From Schizochytrium sp. TIO01 (taxonomy: Eukaryota > Sar > Bigyra > Thraustochytrida > Thraustochytriidae), in contig SMSO01000037.1 in NCBI GenBank assembly GCA_004764695.1, positions 3,470,337 through 3,534,336 of the forward strand: DNA of 64,000 bases, written 5' to 3'. Position 1 is the stretch's first letter, and each line of letters starts with the position of its first letter. Positions 19,806 to 28,860 of the stretch are shown one piece after another. A model generated the notes under the pieces. The model did no database searches. It was not told the origin of the DNA and worked only from the letters and a program-made list of their open reading frames with translations. A program made the position numbers and the translations under genes.

Positions 19806-21215
19806 CCGAAATTTAGACACTTTGCTTCAAATCCCCCACTGCTACAAACGGATTTTACTCTGCTATCTTCCGACCTTCAATGCTGGTGCATCAGAATAGT
19901 CTTCCCGTCTGAAGCACATCGAGAGAGTGCCTAGACGAATACGCAGACAGGATATTGCCAAATTCAACCTCGAAATCGCCAATTGGACTAGAAGGTGCCT
20001 CAAAAGCCGAGGGGCTCAAAATACGAGGATAAAAAGAAGACAGCAATATCAGGCCGCTTGCACTAAATTCATTGGAACAAAGAAGCCCAGGCTCGACAAA
20101 GTGCTAAACATGTCGAGGCCAAGTGAGGCGCTTGCCAAGAGCGTCTCAAAGGTCGCAAGTCAGGGCTAGCGACCTTCGTGAACTCGTCCTGTGCCAGTCT
20201 GGGCGGCATTTTGGCCGAAGAAAAACTTACATCCTGCGAGCATCGCCTACTACCTTGGGATCAGACGACCCAATGGAAGTTCCTGCCATCGCATCCAGTT
20301 GCATCGTGGGCCCTTGCGCCGCAAGGTCTTTGCGCCAAAGCGGATTTGCCTGCAACCTCAACTTTCTTCAACAAGTTTGTTCAACAACATGATTTTTTGA
20401 GAGAACTTCAAATTGTTATGAGGAAATAATGATCTTGTCCGAAATGCTTCTTTTCATACAATATTACTGACTTTCTTTCTTGAATTTAGGACAAGGCGGT
20501 ATTTTATATCATCTCAAGCATCTCTAAAGTGAGTTTAGTATGGCGTACTTAATGTCTCCTCAATCTCAATTCTGAGCTACTTTCAATATCTAGCCTACCC
20601 TACATAGTTTAAAGTCTTTGCTCTCCCCTGTCTGTCGTAAGGCAAGCTATCTTGGGCCTATCTCCACGTTTGCCTTTGTCGTTCGTTCATGAGTGTGGGT
20701 GGCATGACGAGACTGTGCTTCATGTCATAACTATGCCAATGTGGTTAAGTTTGTCTGATCATTTAATTATTTTTATTTGTAATTAAAGAATGTACGTACG
20801 TACATCATGATAATTAAAGAATAAAGAAGAATGAATAAGTGCTTTCTAAGCGGCAAATCCAAATCCAGAGCCGCTAGATCCGAAACTCCGAGACGAGAGA
20901 CGGCTCGAGACACACAGAGGCCGCGCTGTGGCGGCAAGGAGTTCGCTCGACGGAGGCTCAGACCCGAATCTGCTGGCGACACCGAGGATTTTGCCTCACC
21001 GTGCTAGAACCAACGGCCTAGAATAGAGGGACTTAGGCTGTTTGGCCCAAGTATCGAGGATCTCTGCTGTACTTGTGAGACTAGGTTCACAGATCAAAAC
21101 TGATTCTGTGTGAACATCGACATCGTGGGATTCGAGATCTACAAAACATCAAGCAACTTGGGCCGGGAGAATCTTGGGGAGCATTGTTTATTTCGGTAAC
21201 TAAATAGTTGCATAA
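19806..21215. other. Divergent intergenic region, NBAS-like / MFS
   Basis: This is the shared upstream region of the NBAS-like gene (-) and the MFS transporter gene (+). Frames of 60-90 codons exist at 19927-20429 but lack a suitable ATG or any domain. A 14-bp palindrome lies at 20791-20804. No other structure was seen. Confidence 0.6.
20791..20804. repeat. Perfect 14-bp palindrome flanked by direct repeats
   Basis: TGTACGTACGTACA is a perfect palindrome about 410 bp upstream of the MFS transporter ATG. AATTAAAGAA lies immediately before it at 20781-20790, and the same decamer recurs shortly after it near 20812. It could be a binding site; no function is shown. Confidence 0.6.
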
Positions 21216-22859
21216 ATGGAGGGTGGAGATATGAACAGTGAGCGGGCAAGACCGCTTCTGCTACCGAGCGAGGATAGTGACGAAGATAGTTTTCAGCGTA
21301 CGCGGCTAACACCAGTTGGCGCAGAGCTTCCACCGTCACCTAACGGCACTTCTGCTGGCCTGAGAAACTCAACATCTGATTCGCAACAGCCTTACAGCCA
21401 ATTGGGGGATCTTGAGGATGCACAGAATACCACTGGTGAACCCTCTCCCGATGCATGGTGGCACACATACAAGTACTCATATGCAGCGCTTACTTTCTTA
21501 GGTTTCGTGGATGCTGTTGAGTATGGAGTAGTAATGCCCTCATTGTTTACTTACTTGCTTCGACTCGACGATGGGACCAGATCTGATCGCGACATTAATT
21601 ATCAGTATGGTCTCATTATTGCTATATTTAGCTTGGCATCTCTGGCTAGTAAGCCATTAATTGGCTATCTTGCTGACAAAAGACCTTATAAAGAAACGAT
21701 TATTTGGTCCACGATGATCGCTATCATTGGCAACCTGTTATACTTTTCTGCAGATTATTTTGTGAACATGTTTGGGGACCATCGTCATGCGTTTGTCTAC
21801 CTTCTTACTGCACGAATTTTAGCTGGTGTAGGTTGCGCAAATACATCTCTGGTGTTCTCTTTTGTGGCAAGAACAGTGCCAGGAGAGCGGCGGACGAAAT
21901 ACATGACCATCTTATCTATGGGCAAGATCTTTGGATTTCTCCTAGGCCCGGGTCTCAATCTTATCACGGCTCATATGAAGTTTACGTTTGGCAACTTTCA
22001 TGTTGATGAGTATAATGCCCCTGGTCTTTTTGTAGCACTTGTACTACTCGCCCTCATTGCCCTGCTTTTTGGAGTGCTAGAAGAGCCTCCTTCGTACGAT
22101 ATAAATGCTGTAGGACGCAGTGAGTCTGAGATTGCGCAATTAGGGTCGGTTTGGCACTTGTATCGTTTGATGTCACTCCCTGTTCTGTTGAGCTTTCTCA
22201 ATATTTTTTATTACAACTTTCTTATTGGATGTGTTGAAAGCTTTGTGGTTCCTTTGGCGACTATTGCCTTTCAATGGTCAACCATTCAAACCTCTTATAT
22301 CTTTCTCGCAATCACGGCTTCTGTGTTGGTCAACTCGTTTCTGGTTATTGGCTGTAGTGGACGTATTGAGGATCGCACATTTCTCCTTGTTTCAAGCCTT
22401 CTTGCTATTGCTGGGCCTTCTGCAGTGCATTTCCTCTTCTATTATGATATGCCGGTGTGGCAATTTTGGTGTGGCACGGTCCTATGGGCACTGCCCATTT
22501 CCTTGGCTATCCCTTCAAACCGTGCGCTATTTACACGTCTTGTTGAGGAATCCCATCTGCAAGGATTTTTAAGTTCGGGGTTGAGCGTCTTTGCTTCATT
22601 GGGAGGAGCTGCAGGCCCAGCATTTGTTGGGTTTACGCTTGGAGAGCGCCCAACTGAGCCAGAACATATTCGAGTTGCTCCGATGACTGTGTTGGGTGTA
22701 TTCATTGGTGGTACTTTTATTTTCGTCGCCAATGTGCTGGTACTTTATGTTTTACCATCCAAGGAGCCAATATTGCGAGCAGAGGTACGCCCAACCACAA
22801 ACTACACATCTGATATGGATGAAGACGCTTCTGAGGAACAAGCTCTTCAGCAAGCTTAA
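21216..22859 (+). CDS. MFS transporter, MFSD8/CLN7-like
   Basis: This 547-residue protein has a ~80-residue hydrophilic N-terminus, then about twelve hydrophobic membrane segments split by a central loop near residues 285-315. The first half carries the MFS loop-2/3 pattern in SKPLIGYLADKRPYK. The run ARILAGVGCANTSLVFSFVAR, followed by ERRTKYMTI and GFLLGPGLN, matches the arrangement in lysosomal MFSD8/CLN7 transporters, including the YNAPGLF segment after the extra loop. The N-terminus contains ERARPLLL next to an acidic cluster; this resembles an acidic dileucine endolysosomal sorting signal, although the spacing is one residue longer than classical. The substrate is unknown. ATG 21216 starts the frame. 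The gene diverges from the NBAS-like gene and converges with Spc25. Membership of the MFS is certain; the CLN7-like assignment is likely. Confidence 0.85.
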   Translation: MEGGDMNSERARPLLLPSEDSDEDSFQRTRLTPVGAELPPSPNGTSAGLRNSTSDSQQPYSQLGDLEDAQNTTGEPSPDAWWHTYKYSYAALTFLGFVDAVEYGVVMPSLFTYLLRLDDGTRSDRDINYQYGLIIAIFSLASLASKPLIGYLADKRPYKETIIWSTMIAIIGNLLYFSADYFVNMFGDHRHAFVYLLTARILAGVGCANTSLVFSFVARTVPGERRTKYMTILSMGKIFGFLLGPGLNLITAHMKFTFGNFHVDEYNAPGLFVALVLLALIALLFGVLEEPPSYDINAVGRSESEIAQLGSVWHLYRLMSLPVLLSFLNIFYYNFLIGCVESFVVPLATIAFQWSTIQTSYIFLAITASVLVNSFLVIGCSGRIEDRTFLLVSSLLAIAGPSAVHFLFYYDMPVWQFWCGTVLWALPISLAIPSNRALFTRLVEESHLQGFLSSGLSVFASLGGAAGPAFVGFTLGERPTEPEHIRVAPMTVLGVFIGGTFIFVANVLVLYVLPSKEPILRAEVRPTTNYTSDMDEDASEEQALQQA

Positions 22860-23626
22860 AAATTTGTTGACAGGGGTCGTCGATCTTTGGTTGATATTTT
22901 CATCGATTTTTCATTTTTTCATTTTTTCATTTTTTTTTCCTTAAGAATTCGACTGGAGTTGCAGCTCTAGGATTTTCCTTGGTTTTATGTTGCGGTCTGG
23001 ATGAATTAAAATAGTTTAGTTAAACCCAAGGCATTATAAGAAATCAAAAGTACTGAGTTAAACATTGCTAATTGGACCATTGTGTCGCTCCAGTCCTAGC
23101 AAGAAGAAGACTTATAACAAATATAAAATCGCAGGAAAACAGACACAATAAACTTTTCATTTTTGAGTTTGTGCAATTTAAACCTCCCGGTTGAGTGGAC
23201 TAGTATTATTCCTTCTTTTTGAACAACCAATTGAGCGGTGGTAATCGGTGTTGTGTCTAACAAAGAATTTCGGCTCTTGCTTGAAAGGACGCTTCGAACA
23301 AGATTACCTAGCCATTGCTTGGACCTCGAAACAGGGATGTTGAAGGCTCGTCGCATGTCTTCCACATGTTTAAAAAAGAGATCGATAACAAAAGATAACG
23401 CAAAATCAGTAGCAGGCCAAAGGATTATAAACACAGTTGCAAACTCTGCTGTCTGTCGCGGGAGGAGGGAAGTTTACATTCAAGATGGCCGGGTAATTAT
23501 TAATGAAGGAAGGTAGCTTTCCCTCGATACAGCAAGCTTGGCCTGCTCATTTCAGATAGAACTCATGCATGGGCTAACATAAACCCATGAGTGCCTTGTA
23601 TGCCAATGACTAGGTAGGTAAATGCA
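22860..23626. other. Convergent intergenic region, MFS / Spc25
   Basis: This holds the 3' ends of two facing genes. It begins with a pyrimidine-rich stretch (CATTTTTT-like units at about 22903-22940), a likely 3' UTR element of the transporter. Small frames at 23096-23516 on both strands overlap and show no domain. No gene is called. Confidence 0.6.
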
Positions 23627-24334
23627 TCAATCCTCGGTGCAAAGGGCCTGAAACTTTGCCCGCATGCTGCGGACAAATCCTGAAAAGTCGTTCGTAGCGT
23701 TAAGCTTTCGGATGAGGTCTGAGATGCTGCCGACACCGGGTTGAACCTGCTCCACGTGGTAGCAATCGTCCTTATCAACAAAAATAACAAAAAAGAATAC
23801 CCGCTCGGGGTCACGAGGATCAATCTGAGTAAAGGAGAGCCTCAATCGAGAGTTATCCTCCCTGTGGAATTCGAGGCCCAACTTCTTGTACAGCATTGCT
23901 CCACGCGTAAGCTGAGCCACGCGGTACTGCTGAGAATTGCGTTCATTGACAAGAGCCTCTTCCTTCTCGCCAAGCTTGCTCAAGAGCTCCCCACGTCGAT
24001 CATTTGCAGTTTGCATGGAGTTCTCGGCATCCGTATAATTTGATCTCAGGCCTGCCAACTCGTCTTGTAGTGTAGCCACTTTCTTCTGCTGAGCTGCCAA
24101 ACGCTGCTCATTAGCCCAGCTCATTGATGCGAGTTCTTCACGTTCTTTAGCAAGGTTCTCAATTCGCTTGCGCAAGTCTTCAAGCCTTTTTTGTGCAGAC
24201 GATGCTTCTGCAGAGGTGGTTTGGGCAACGTCTTGGCAGAATTCACGCACATGATGCTCACGGGAGTCCAGCTTTGACCGCAAAGAAGCAAGAGCACCAC
24301 TCAGCATCGATCCGCTGTCACCCTCAACAGCCAT
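23627..24334 (-). CDS. SPC25: Kinetochore protein Spc25 (Ndc80 complex)
   Basis: This 235-residue protein has a two-part layout typical of Spc25. Residues ~15-135 are a heptad-rich coiled coil, and ~140-230 form the compact globular domain. The globular part reads MLYKKLGLEFHREDN, then LRLSFTQIDPRDPERVFFFVIF, and ends with LIRKLNATNDFSGFVRSMRAKF. This is the family signature of the C-terminal RWD-like fold that packs against Spc24 and anchors the Ndc80 complex to the inner kinetochore. Length is normal for the family, and ATG 24334 is the natural start. The gene has no visible intron and is divergent from the kelch gene with about 690 bp between them. Confidence 0.95.
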   Translation of the reverse strand: MAVEGDSGSMLSGALASLRSKLDSREHHVREFCQDVAQTTSAEASSAQKRLEDLRKRIENLAKEREELASMSWANEQRLAAQQKKVATLQDELAGLRSNYTDAENSMQTANDRRGELLSKLGEKEEALVNERNSQQYRVAQLTRGAMLYKKLGLEFHREDNSRLRLSFTQIDPRDPERVFFFVIFVDKDDCYHVEQVQPGVGSISDLIRKLNATNDFSGFVRSMRAKFQALCTED

Positions 24335-25025
24335 TTTAAGAGGCTGCGTGGATATTCCGACAATCCCAGTTTTACGTCGCTTTGCAGGGCGTGAATTTGT
24401 AGACTGATTTATGACATAAGCGAGGTTTCATTGACTGCTCAAAATGCGCGAAAATTAGCTAACCGCCACAAGTCCCGGATTTCCGTTTTAGCATTCTGAT
24501 ATATCGGAATTTCGGAGAAACTCCGTTCCAATTCGTGTTTTAAATCTGTGTTCTTTCTTTCCTTTCCCTTTTCATCATTTGTAATTTTAGCTTTCGTTTT
24601 ATTTTTATTTTTCAACAAAATAAAATAAAAATAGCATATTATTTTAATTTAAAAAAAAAAAAAAAAAAAAAACTCTAAATATTATTTTAAAATGAAACCC
24701 ATGATGTAGAACTGTAAAATGGCTACCTCAAATTTTGAACCAGAGCTTCTTTTTGCATGGGTCCTCGGAATCACTCATGTAAACCGAAAAGTTTTACTTT
24801 AAGATTTGAGTGTAAAGCAGAAGATTATCTCGAGGTTTGCTTCATTTCCTGTTCTCTACCAAAAAAAAGAAAAAAAAAAGAAAAAGAAAAAGAAGAGATA
24901 AGATGAAAGCTAATGCTTGTATGATCTGCATTGGGAAAAGTTGCCACAATTTGTAGGTGAAGAAAGCAAAGCAAAAGCTCATTTGCTGGAGCAAACCGAG
25001 CTTTGCTTGAGCGAGCTTGACCAGG
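24335..25025. other. Divergent intergenic region, Spc25 / kelch
   Basis: AT-rich region with a 22-base A run at 24651-24672 and a purine-rich stretch at 24866-24900. Several frames run in from the kelch gene side, but they are antisense or alternative-frame shadows. No RNA gene or additional protein was seen. Confidence 0.6.
24651..24672. repeat. Poly-A run, 22 bases
   Basis: Uninterrupted A homopolymer following ATTTTAATTT, in the Spc25/kelch divergent region. Confidence 0.95.
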
Positions 25026-26663
25026 ATGGCTTGGATCGAGCCCCCCGTCGGCCCAAGTGGAAACTCTTCTCCTTGGAGAGCATCGGTGTCGTCCAGTTCG
25101 CCCTCTCCACGCACGTATCATAGCTTGACATGGGTGCCAGAGCTGCACCAAGCTGTTCTTATTGGAGGGACACAGGGAGACCAACTTCTCGCAGACGTAC
25201 ACGTGTTCTCGTATACGGGAGATCAGGGATGGCATTGGAAGGAGATGGATGTCAAACTCAGTGGAACTCGAAATGCTCTCACACCACGTGCACGCCATTC
25301 TGCAATAACAATTGACGGCAAGATTTACGTTTTTGGTGGCATTGGAGGCGGAGAAGCTGTCTTCTCGCTGGATCTGCACAAGAAGAGATGGATTCGTCTG
25401 AAAACCACAGGCAGGGGACCATGTGCTCGCTTTGCGCATATTGCAGCTAGCATTCATGACGACATGATTATTGCTGGAGGCCATACTGGGGACCACTTTG
25501 TAATGGACGTGTTTCGATTCCAAACACAAACTCGGAAATGGTCGCAGCTCACTATCAAGCCTTCGGCTAATTTGCCACCATCTCTTCACTACGTGGGTTG
25601 TACAGTTGGTGATAGTGAAATTATTGTGCTAGGAGGATCCATCGGTGCTGAGATAGACCACGCTTATGTTCTTCGTCAGCCCAAAGTCGCAGAAACGGCG
25701 CCACAGGGCAGCCAGAGGCACCTTTCTTTTGCTTCTATGCACCGCGGAGGAACATCATCAACTCGTTTAATGCACCCAAATATGTCGATGCGAGAGCAGA
25801 TCATGCACAATAGCTCAAGTAGTCGTGCGTACAAGTGGGTTAAAGTTCACCTTGATGGAGCTCGCCAAGTTGGAGAACGCTACCCCAAGATAGGATATGG
25901 TCAAGCATTAGTATCCCGACTTATTTCGACAGCACGTGTAGCACTCGGCTCGGAGCAACAGCAACTTGTGTTTCTTGCCGGAGCTGTTCTACCTCCGTCT
26001 CAGTGTCCAGTCTCCAACCCTTTTGAGTCCCCACTTACTTCTATATGGACTCTGCGCATATCCATCACGGGATCTGGAAATATGAAAACAGGACGCCAGC
26101 GTGGTCTGCATGAAGCAAATTCACTTCAGTGGTCGGTGCAGCACACTTTAGGACAAATTCCACCAGTTCGAATTGGCACATCATGCGTAACAATTACAAA
26201 TTCTTCTTTGCAATCAGGGCTTCTTATATTCGGCGGTACTCTGGCCCCGACGCAACCAGTGTCAAAATATACAGACCCAAACCCTTTGCCTAGTCCTAAC
26301 AAATACTCTTCTCTTGCATTTGACACATCTAATACAAATAGAGAAAACCAAGCAGACAACGACCGAAACTTTGGACGGTATTTTACATGTACGACGCACA
26401 TTTGTGATTTATCAGCATATGCTATCTGGAGAAGTCTCACAGACACGCTCAGCGTCAAACAGAGTCAGTCTTGGTATGGCCATGCTCTTGTTTCACTCGG
26501 ATCTAGTCCAGAGAACCCTCATTTGGAGCAAGTGTTTATGTTTGGTGGCCAGACCATGCACGAGGGACTGGCGATACTAGTTCGTAACGTGCGAACTAAT
26601 CTATGGAGCTGGCAAACGCCCCCGCGTTCTACTTTGAAGGAGCTCAGAGACGCACCAAAATGA
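25026..26663 (+). CDS. Kelch-repeat protein, N-terminal reading frame
   Basis: This frame gives 545 residues from ATG 25026 (the frame opens nine bases earlier at a TTG). Kelch blades are visible: VLIGGTQGDQLLADVHVFSY near residue 45, then RHSAITIDGKIYVFGG, HIAASIHDDMIIAGGHTGD, SEIIVLGG and LLIFGGTLAP, and a last blade VFMFGGQTMHEGLAILVRN followed by LWSWQ. That is about six blades with diglycines and conserved aromatic/Trp positions, interrupted by a Ser-rich insert after residue ~215. The frame ends at TGA 26661-26663, directly after a complete blade. The next frame, overlapping from 26638, continues with further blades, so this is probably the first half of one ~976-residue protein. The binding partner is unknown. 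Confidence 0.85.
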   Translation: MAWIEPPVGPSGNSSPWRASVSSSSPSPRTYHSLTWVPELHQAVLIGGTQGDQLLADVHVFSYTGDQGWHWKEMDVKLSGTRNALTPRARHSAITIDGKIYVFGGIGGGEAVFSLDLHKKRWIRLKTTGRGPCARFAHIAASIHDDMIIAGGHTGDHFVMDVFRFQTQTRKWSQLTIKPSANLPPSLHYVGCTVGDSEIIVLGGSIGAEIDHAYVLRQPKVAETAPQGSQRHLSFASMHRGGTSSTRLMHPNMSMREQIMHNSSSSRAYKWVKVHLDGARQVGERYPKIGYGQALVSRLISTARVALGSEQQQLVFLAGAVLPPSQCPVSNPFESPLTSIWTLRISITGSGNMKTGRQRGLHEANSLQWSVQHTLGQIPPVRIGTSCVTITNSSLQSGLLIFGGTLAPTQPVSKYTDPNPLPSPNKYSSLAFDTSNTNRENQADNDRNFGRYFTCTTHICDLSAYAIWRSLTDTLSVKQSQSWYGHALVSLGSSPENPHLEQVFMFGGQTMHEGLAILVRNVRTNLWSWQTPPRSTLKELRDAPK

Positions 26664-27957
26664 CACTGGTTCAAGCTTTTTTAGTAATAGCAAGCCCTCC
26701 ACCCTAGTCGTTGCTACTCAAACCCGATCGTTGTCTTCAAAGGATGGGGCAGCTTTGATTTTTGCTTTTGGAGGGAATCGTATTAACTTACAAACAATCG
26801 GCGATACTCTTTGGGTGGTTGCTTGCAGTTCGTTAACAGATTATCAGTCTTCATGGGTTTCCGCGTCCCCAAAAGAAGTTGTGCACGATACAGCTGCTTC
26901 TGACGAAGGTTCTTTGCCATGTCAAGTCATATGCGCTTCTGAAGGATGGCTATGCGGTGACGATGCCTGGCCACGTGCGCGACGTGGTCACACTGTGTGC
27001 ATGCATCGGGACAATTTATTTGTAATTGGTGGTCTTTCTCAAGACGGGGAGTTGCTTGGTGATGTCTGGTCTCTGCGTACGGATGGTACCCTTTATAATC
27101 CTTCATTATCCTCTGAAAAGCAAGTGGATGTTGAAAATATTCGTTGGAAGTGCCACACTGCTCAAGGGGCAGATGGGAGCTACGTTCAAGAGGTTTTCAC
27201 ACCTCGTGTTGGACATTCCTGTGTATCTGTGAATTCCTTAAATAAGGTATTCGTTTTTGGAGGGTGCAGCGCAACTAATGTTCCTCGTATCGGAAGTAGC
27301 TCGAAGGCCGCCACTCGCAATGCAGACTGGGATGCTCCGAATGTGTCAAGTAAAAGCCTTTCTAATGACCTTTTCGTTTTAGATTGCAATAATAAAAAAC
27401 CCGAGTGGCATCGATTAGATACGTGCAGCTCAGGCCGTCCGCCATCACCTAGGTATCTGCACACGTGTACTGTAATTTCTGACCATACTAGCACAGGTGC
27501 CTTTGCACGTCCGCGCCTTTGCGTGGTGGGTGGCTGGGGACTGTCTCGGTCTGCTATGGAGTTGAACCTTGGCCCGTCTCAACCACAAGTTCAAAATGAT
27601 GTTTTTCTTTACGACATTGCAACGCAAACATGGAGTGACCTCCGTTTACAGACATCACCGGAGTGTCCTCTAAAATTTCCAGCACTTATTAACCTGAGGT
27701 CATGTACATTATCAACACCAAGTGAGGTATTGATTTTTGGGGGGGCACTGAACATCAGAACTGTGAACAGTAGTGCTAAAGAGAGCCAATCTGCCACAGA
27801 TGATCCATTAGTGCATGCTGTAGTCACAAAAAACGAAACGGCCTCCAAGACCTCTTTTCAGGTAGCACCTACTGAGCTTTTCAGTACAGCGACCAATAGT
27901 CAATTCATTCATATTGACACAAGGATGCGCTCTTTGCTTCTAGAAGAACATGTATAA
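26638..27957 (+). CDS. Kelch-repeat protein, C-terminal reading frame (probably same gene, +1 frame)
   Basis: This frame is open from 26638, just after an in-frame TGA, and overlaps the end of the preceding kelch frame. It has no ATG until about the second blade, so it cannot start a sensible protein on its own. Blades: ALIFAFGGNRINLQTIGDTLWVV, GHTVCMHRDNLFVIGGLSQDGELLGDVWSL, GHSCVSVNSLNKVFVFGG with a later NDLFVLD and WHRL, RLCVVGGWG with NDVFLYDIATQTWSDL, and VLIFGGALN. That adds about five blades, giving two propellers' worth in total. Joining at AAA-TGA-C (26658-26664) by skipping one base gives a continuous loop into the first blade. The break could be an assembly error, a genuine mutation, an intron, or a programmed +1 shift. 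Confidence 0.75.
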   Translation, partial: RSSETHQNDTGSSFFSNSKPSTLVVATQTRSLSSKDGAALIFAFGGNRINLQTIGDTLWVVACSSLTDYQSSWVSASPKEVVHDTAASDEGSLPCQVICASEGWLCGDDAWPRARRGHTVCMHRDNLFVIGGLSQDGELLGDVWSLRTDGTLYNPSLSSEKQVDVENIRWKCHTAQGADGSYVQEVFTPRVGHSCVSVNSLNKVFVFGGCSATNVPRIGSSSKAATRNADWDAPNVSSKSLSNDLFVLDCNNKKPEWHRLDTCSSGRPPSPRYLHTCTVISDHTSTGAFARPRLCVVGGWGLSRSAMELNLGPSQPQVQNDVFLYDIATQTWSDLRLQTSPECPLKFPALINLRSCTLSTPSEVLIFGGALNIRTVNSSAKESQSATDDPLVHAVVTKNETASKTSFQVAPTELFSTATNSQFIHIDTRMRSLLLEEHV

Positions 27958-28399
27958 TGCACAAATGTGTTGAGTAAATCCTAAAGCACAATAATTGTAC
28001 GAAACGTGACATATATTTATTTTAACCTTCTTTCGAGCTACCTTTGATTCATTTTTGTTTCTTTACTTCGAAAGAGGAAAGTAAAGTACATAAAGAAAGA
28101 AAGTACTTTGCACGAATTTTGCATGTAACTTTTACAGCAACGTACTCTTTACCGAATGGGTGACTCCTACCTTAATCCTCTTCTTTGCTTACTTTGCCCT
28201 TCTGGCTGGGATGCCTTTGTGGGATTTTAATTTTTAATTTTCAATTTTTTCCAATTTTAAAGGTCAGTCAGTATTTATTACTTACTCGTAGGACTCTTTC
28301 CCTGGGACTAATTGCGGGTGCCCAGTACACACCTTAGCTCATAGTAGGTGTATTCCGCGCTGTAGTGCAGGCAAGTCCGCGCTGTTGATACTCCGCGGG
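27958..28399. other. Intergenic region upstream of ODAD3-like gene
   Basis: AT-rich with AAAG/CTTT-like stretches at 28060-28110. Near the end lies a GC-rich segment with repeated CCGCGCTGT and its inverse. No reading frame was recognised. Confidence 0.6.
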
Positions 28400-28411
28400 A
28401 TGACAGCGCGG
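28355..28411. promoter_or_regulatory. CCGCGCTGT direct repeat plus inverted copy, hairpin-capable
   Basis: CCGCGCTGT occurs at 28355-28363 and 28377-28385, and its reverse complement ACAGCGCGG at 28403-28411. The last two can form a 9-bp GC-rich stem with a 17-base loop. The cluster stands out in AT-rich surroundings about 450 bp upstream of the docking-protein ATG. It could be a promoter-factor site or a structured 5' leader; this is inference. Confidence 0.45.
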
Positions 28412-28459
28412 GAAAGGCAATCCGAAAGGGGTTGGGAGCAAAGCATAGACGAAGCGCAG
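28400..28459 (+). other. Possible small first coding exon of the ODAD3-like gene
   Basis: ATG 28400 opens exactly 20 codons (beginning MTARERQSER, ending IDEAQ) and runs into CAG|GTAAGT at 28457-28465, a textbook splice donor in phase 0. Two downstream CAG acceptor candidates, ending at 28797 and 28842, are also in phase 0 with the main frame, which is open from 28792. Spliced, the protein would gain 27 or 42 residues ahead of the ATG at 28861. Pattern-based only; no transcript evidence. Confidence 0.35.
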
Positions 28460-28860
28460 GTAAGTTGTGCTGGCGTATGTGTGTTAGAAGCAGTTCTTTT
28501 TGCCTGGGAACGTATGATTGTTGCTGTTGTGGTTGTGTGAAAGAGGGGTTAGCTGAAGAAGCAGCAGATCACTGATCAACAGCCACGACCAGGACTGCCT
28601 TCAAGAGCAGACAAGCCCTTAAGAAGACACCCAATAAAGGGGCCAAGCTACTGAACGAAGGGCGCAAAGTTAGAAATTAGGAGAAGTGGTGAAACATAGC
28701 TGGTTCTCAAAGTTGAGGAGATAGTATTGTGAAAGAAACCTTACAGTACTTCTGGGGTTGCTGGCCAATTAAAAGTTGGCACTGTCCATAGCTACAGACA
28801 AAACCGAACCTTCGTGCCTGGCTCACATCAACGATCCATCAGAAGCAAAGCTTGGCGACT

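Noticed and set aside
28696-28708. ATAGCTGGTTCTC, identical to a conserved large-subunit rRNA segment
   Set aside because: Flanking sequence does not follow rRNA; a 13-base match alone can be chance and lies in the leader or intron of the docking gene.
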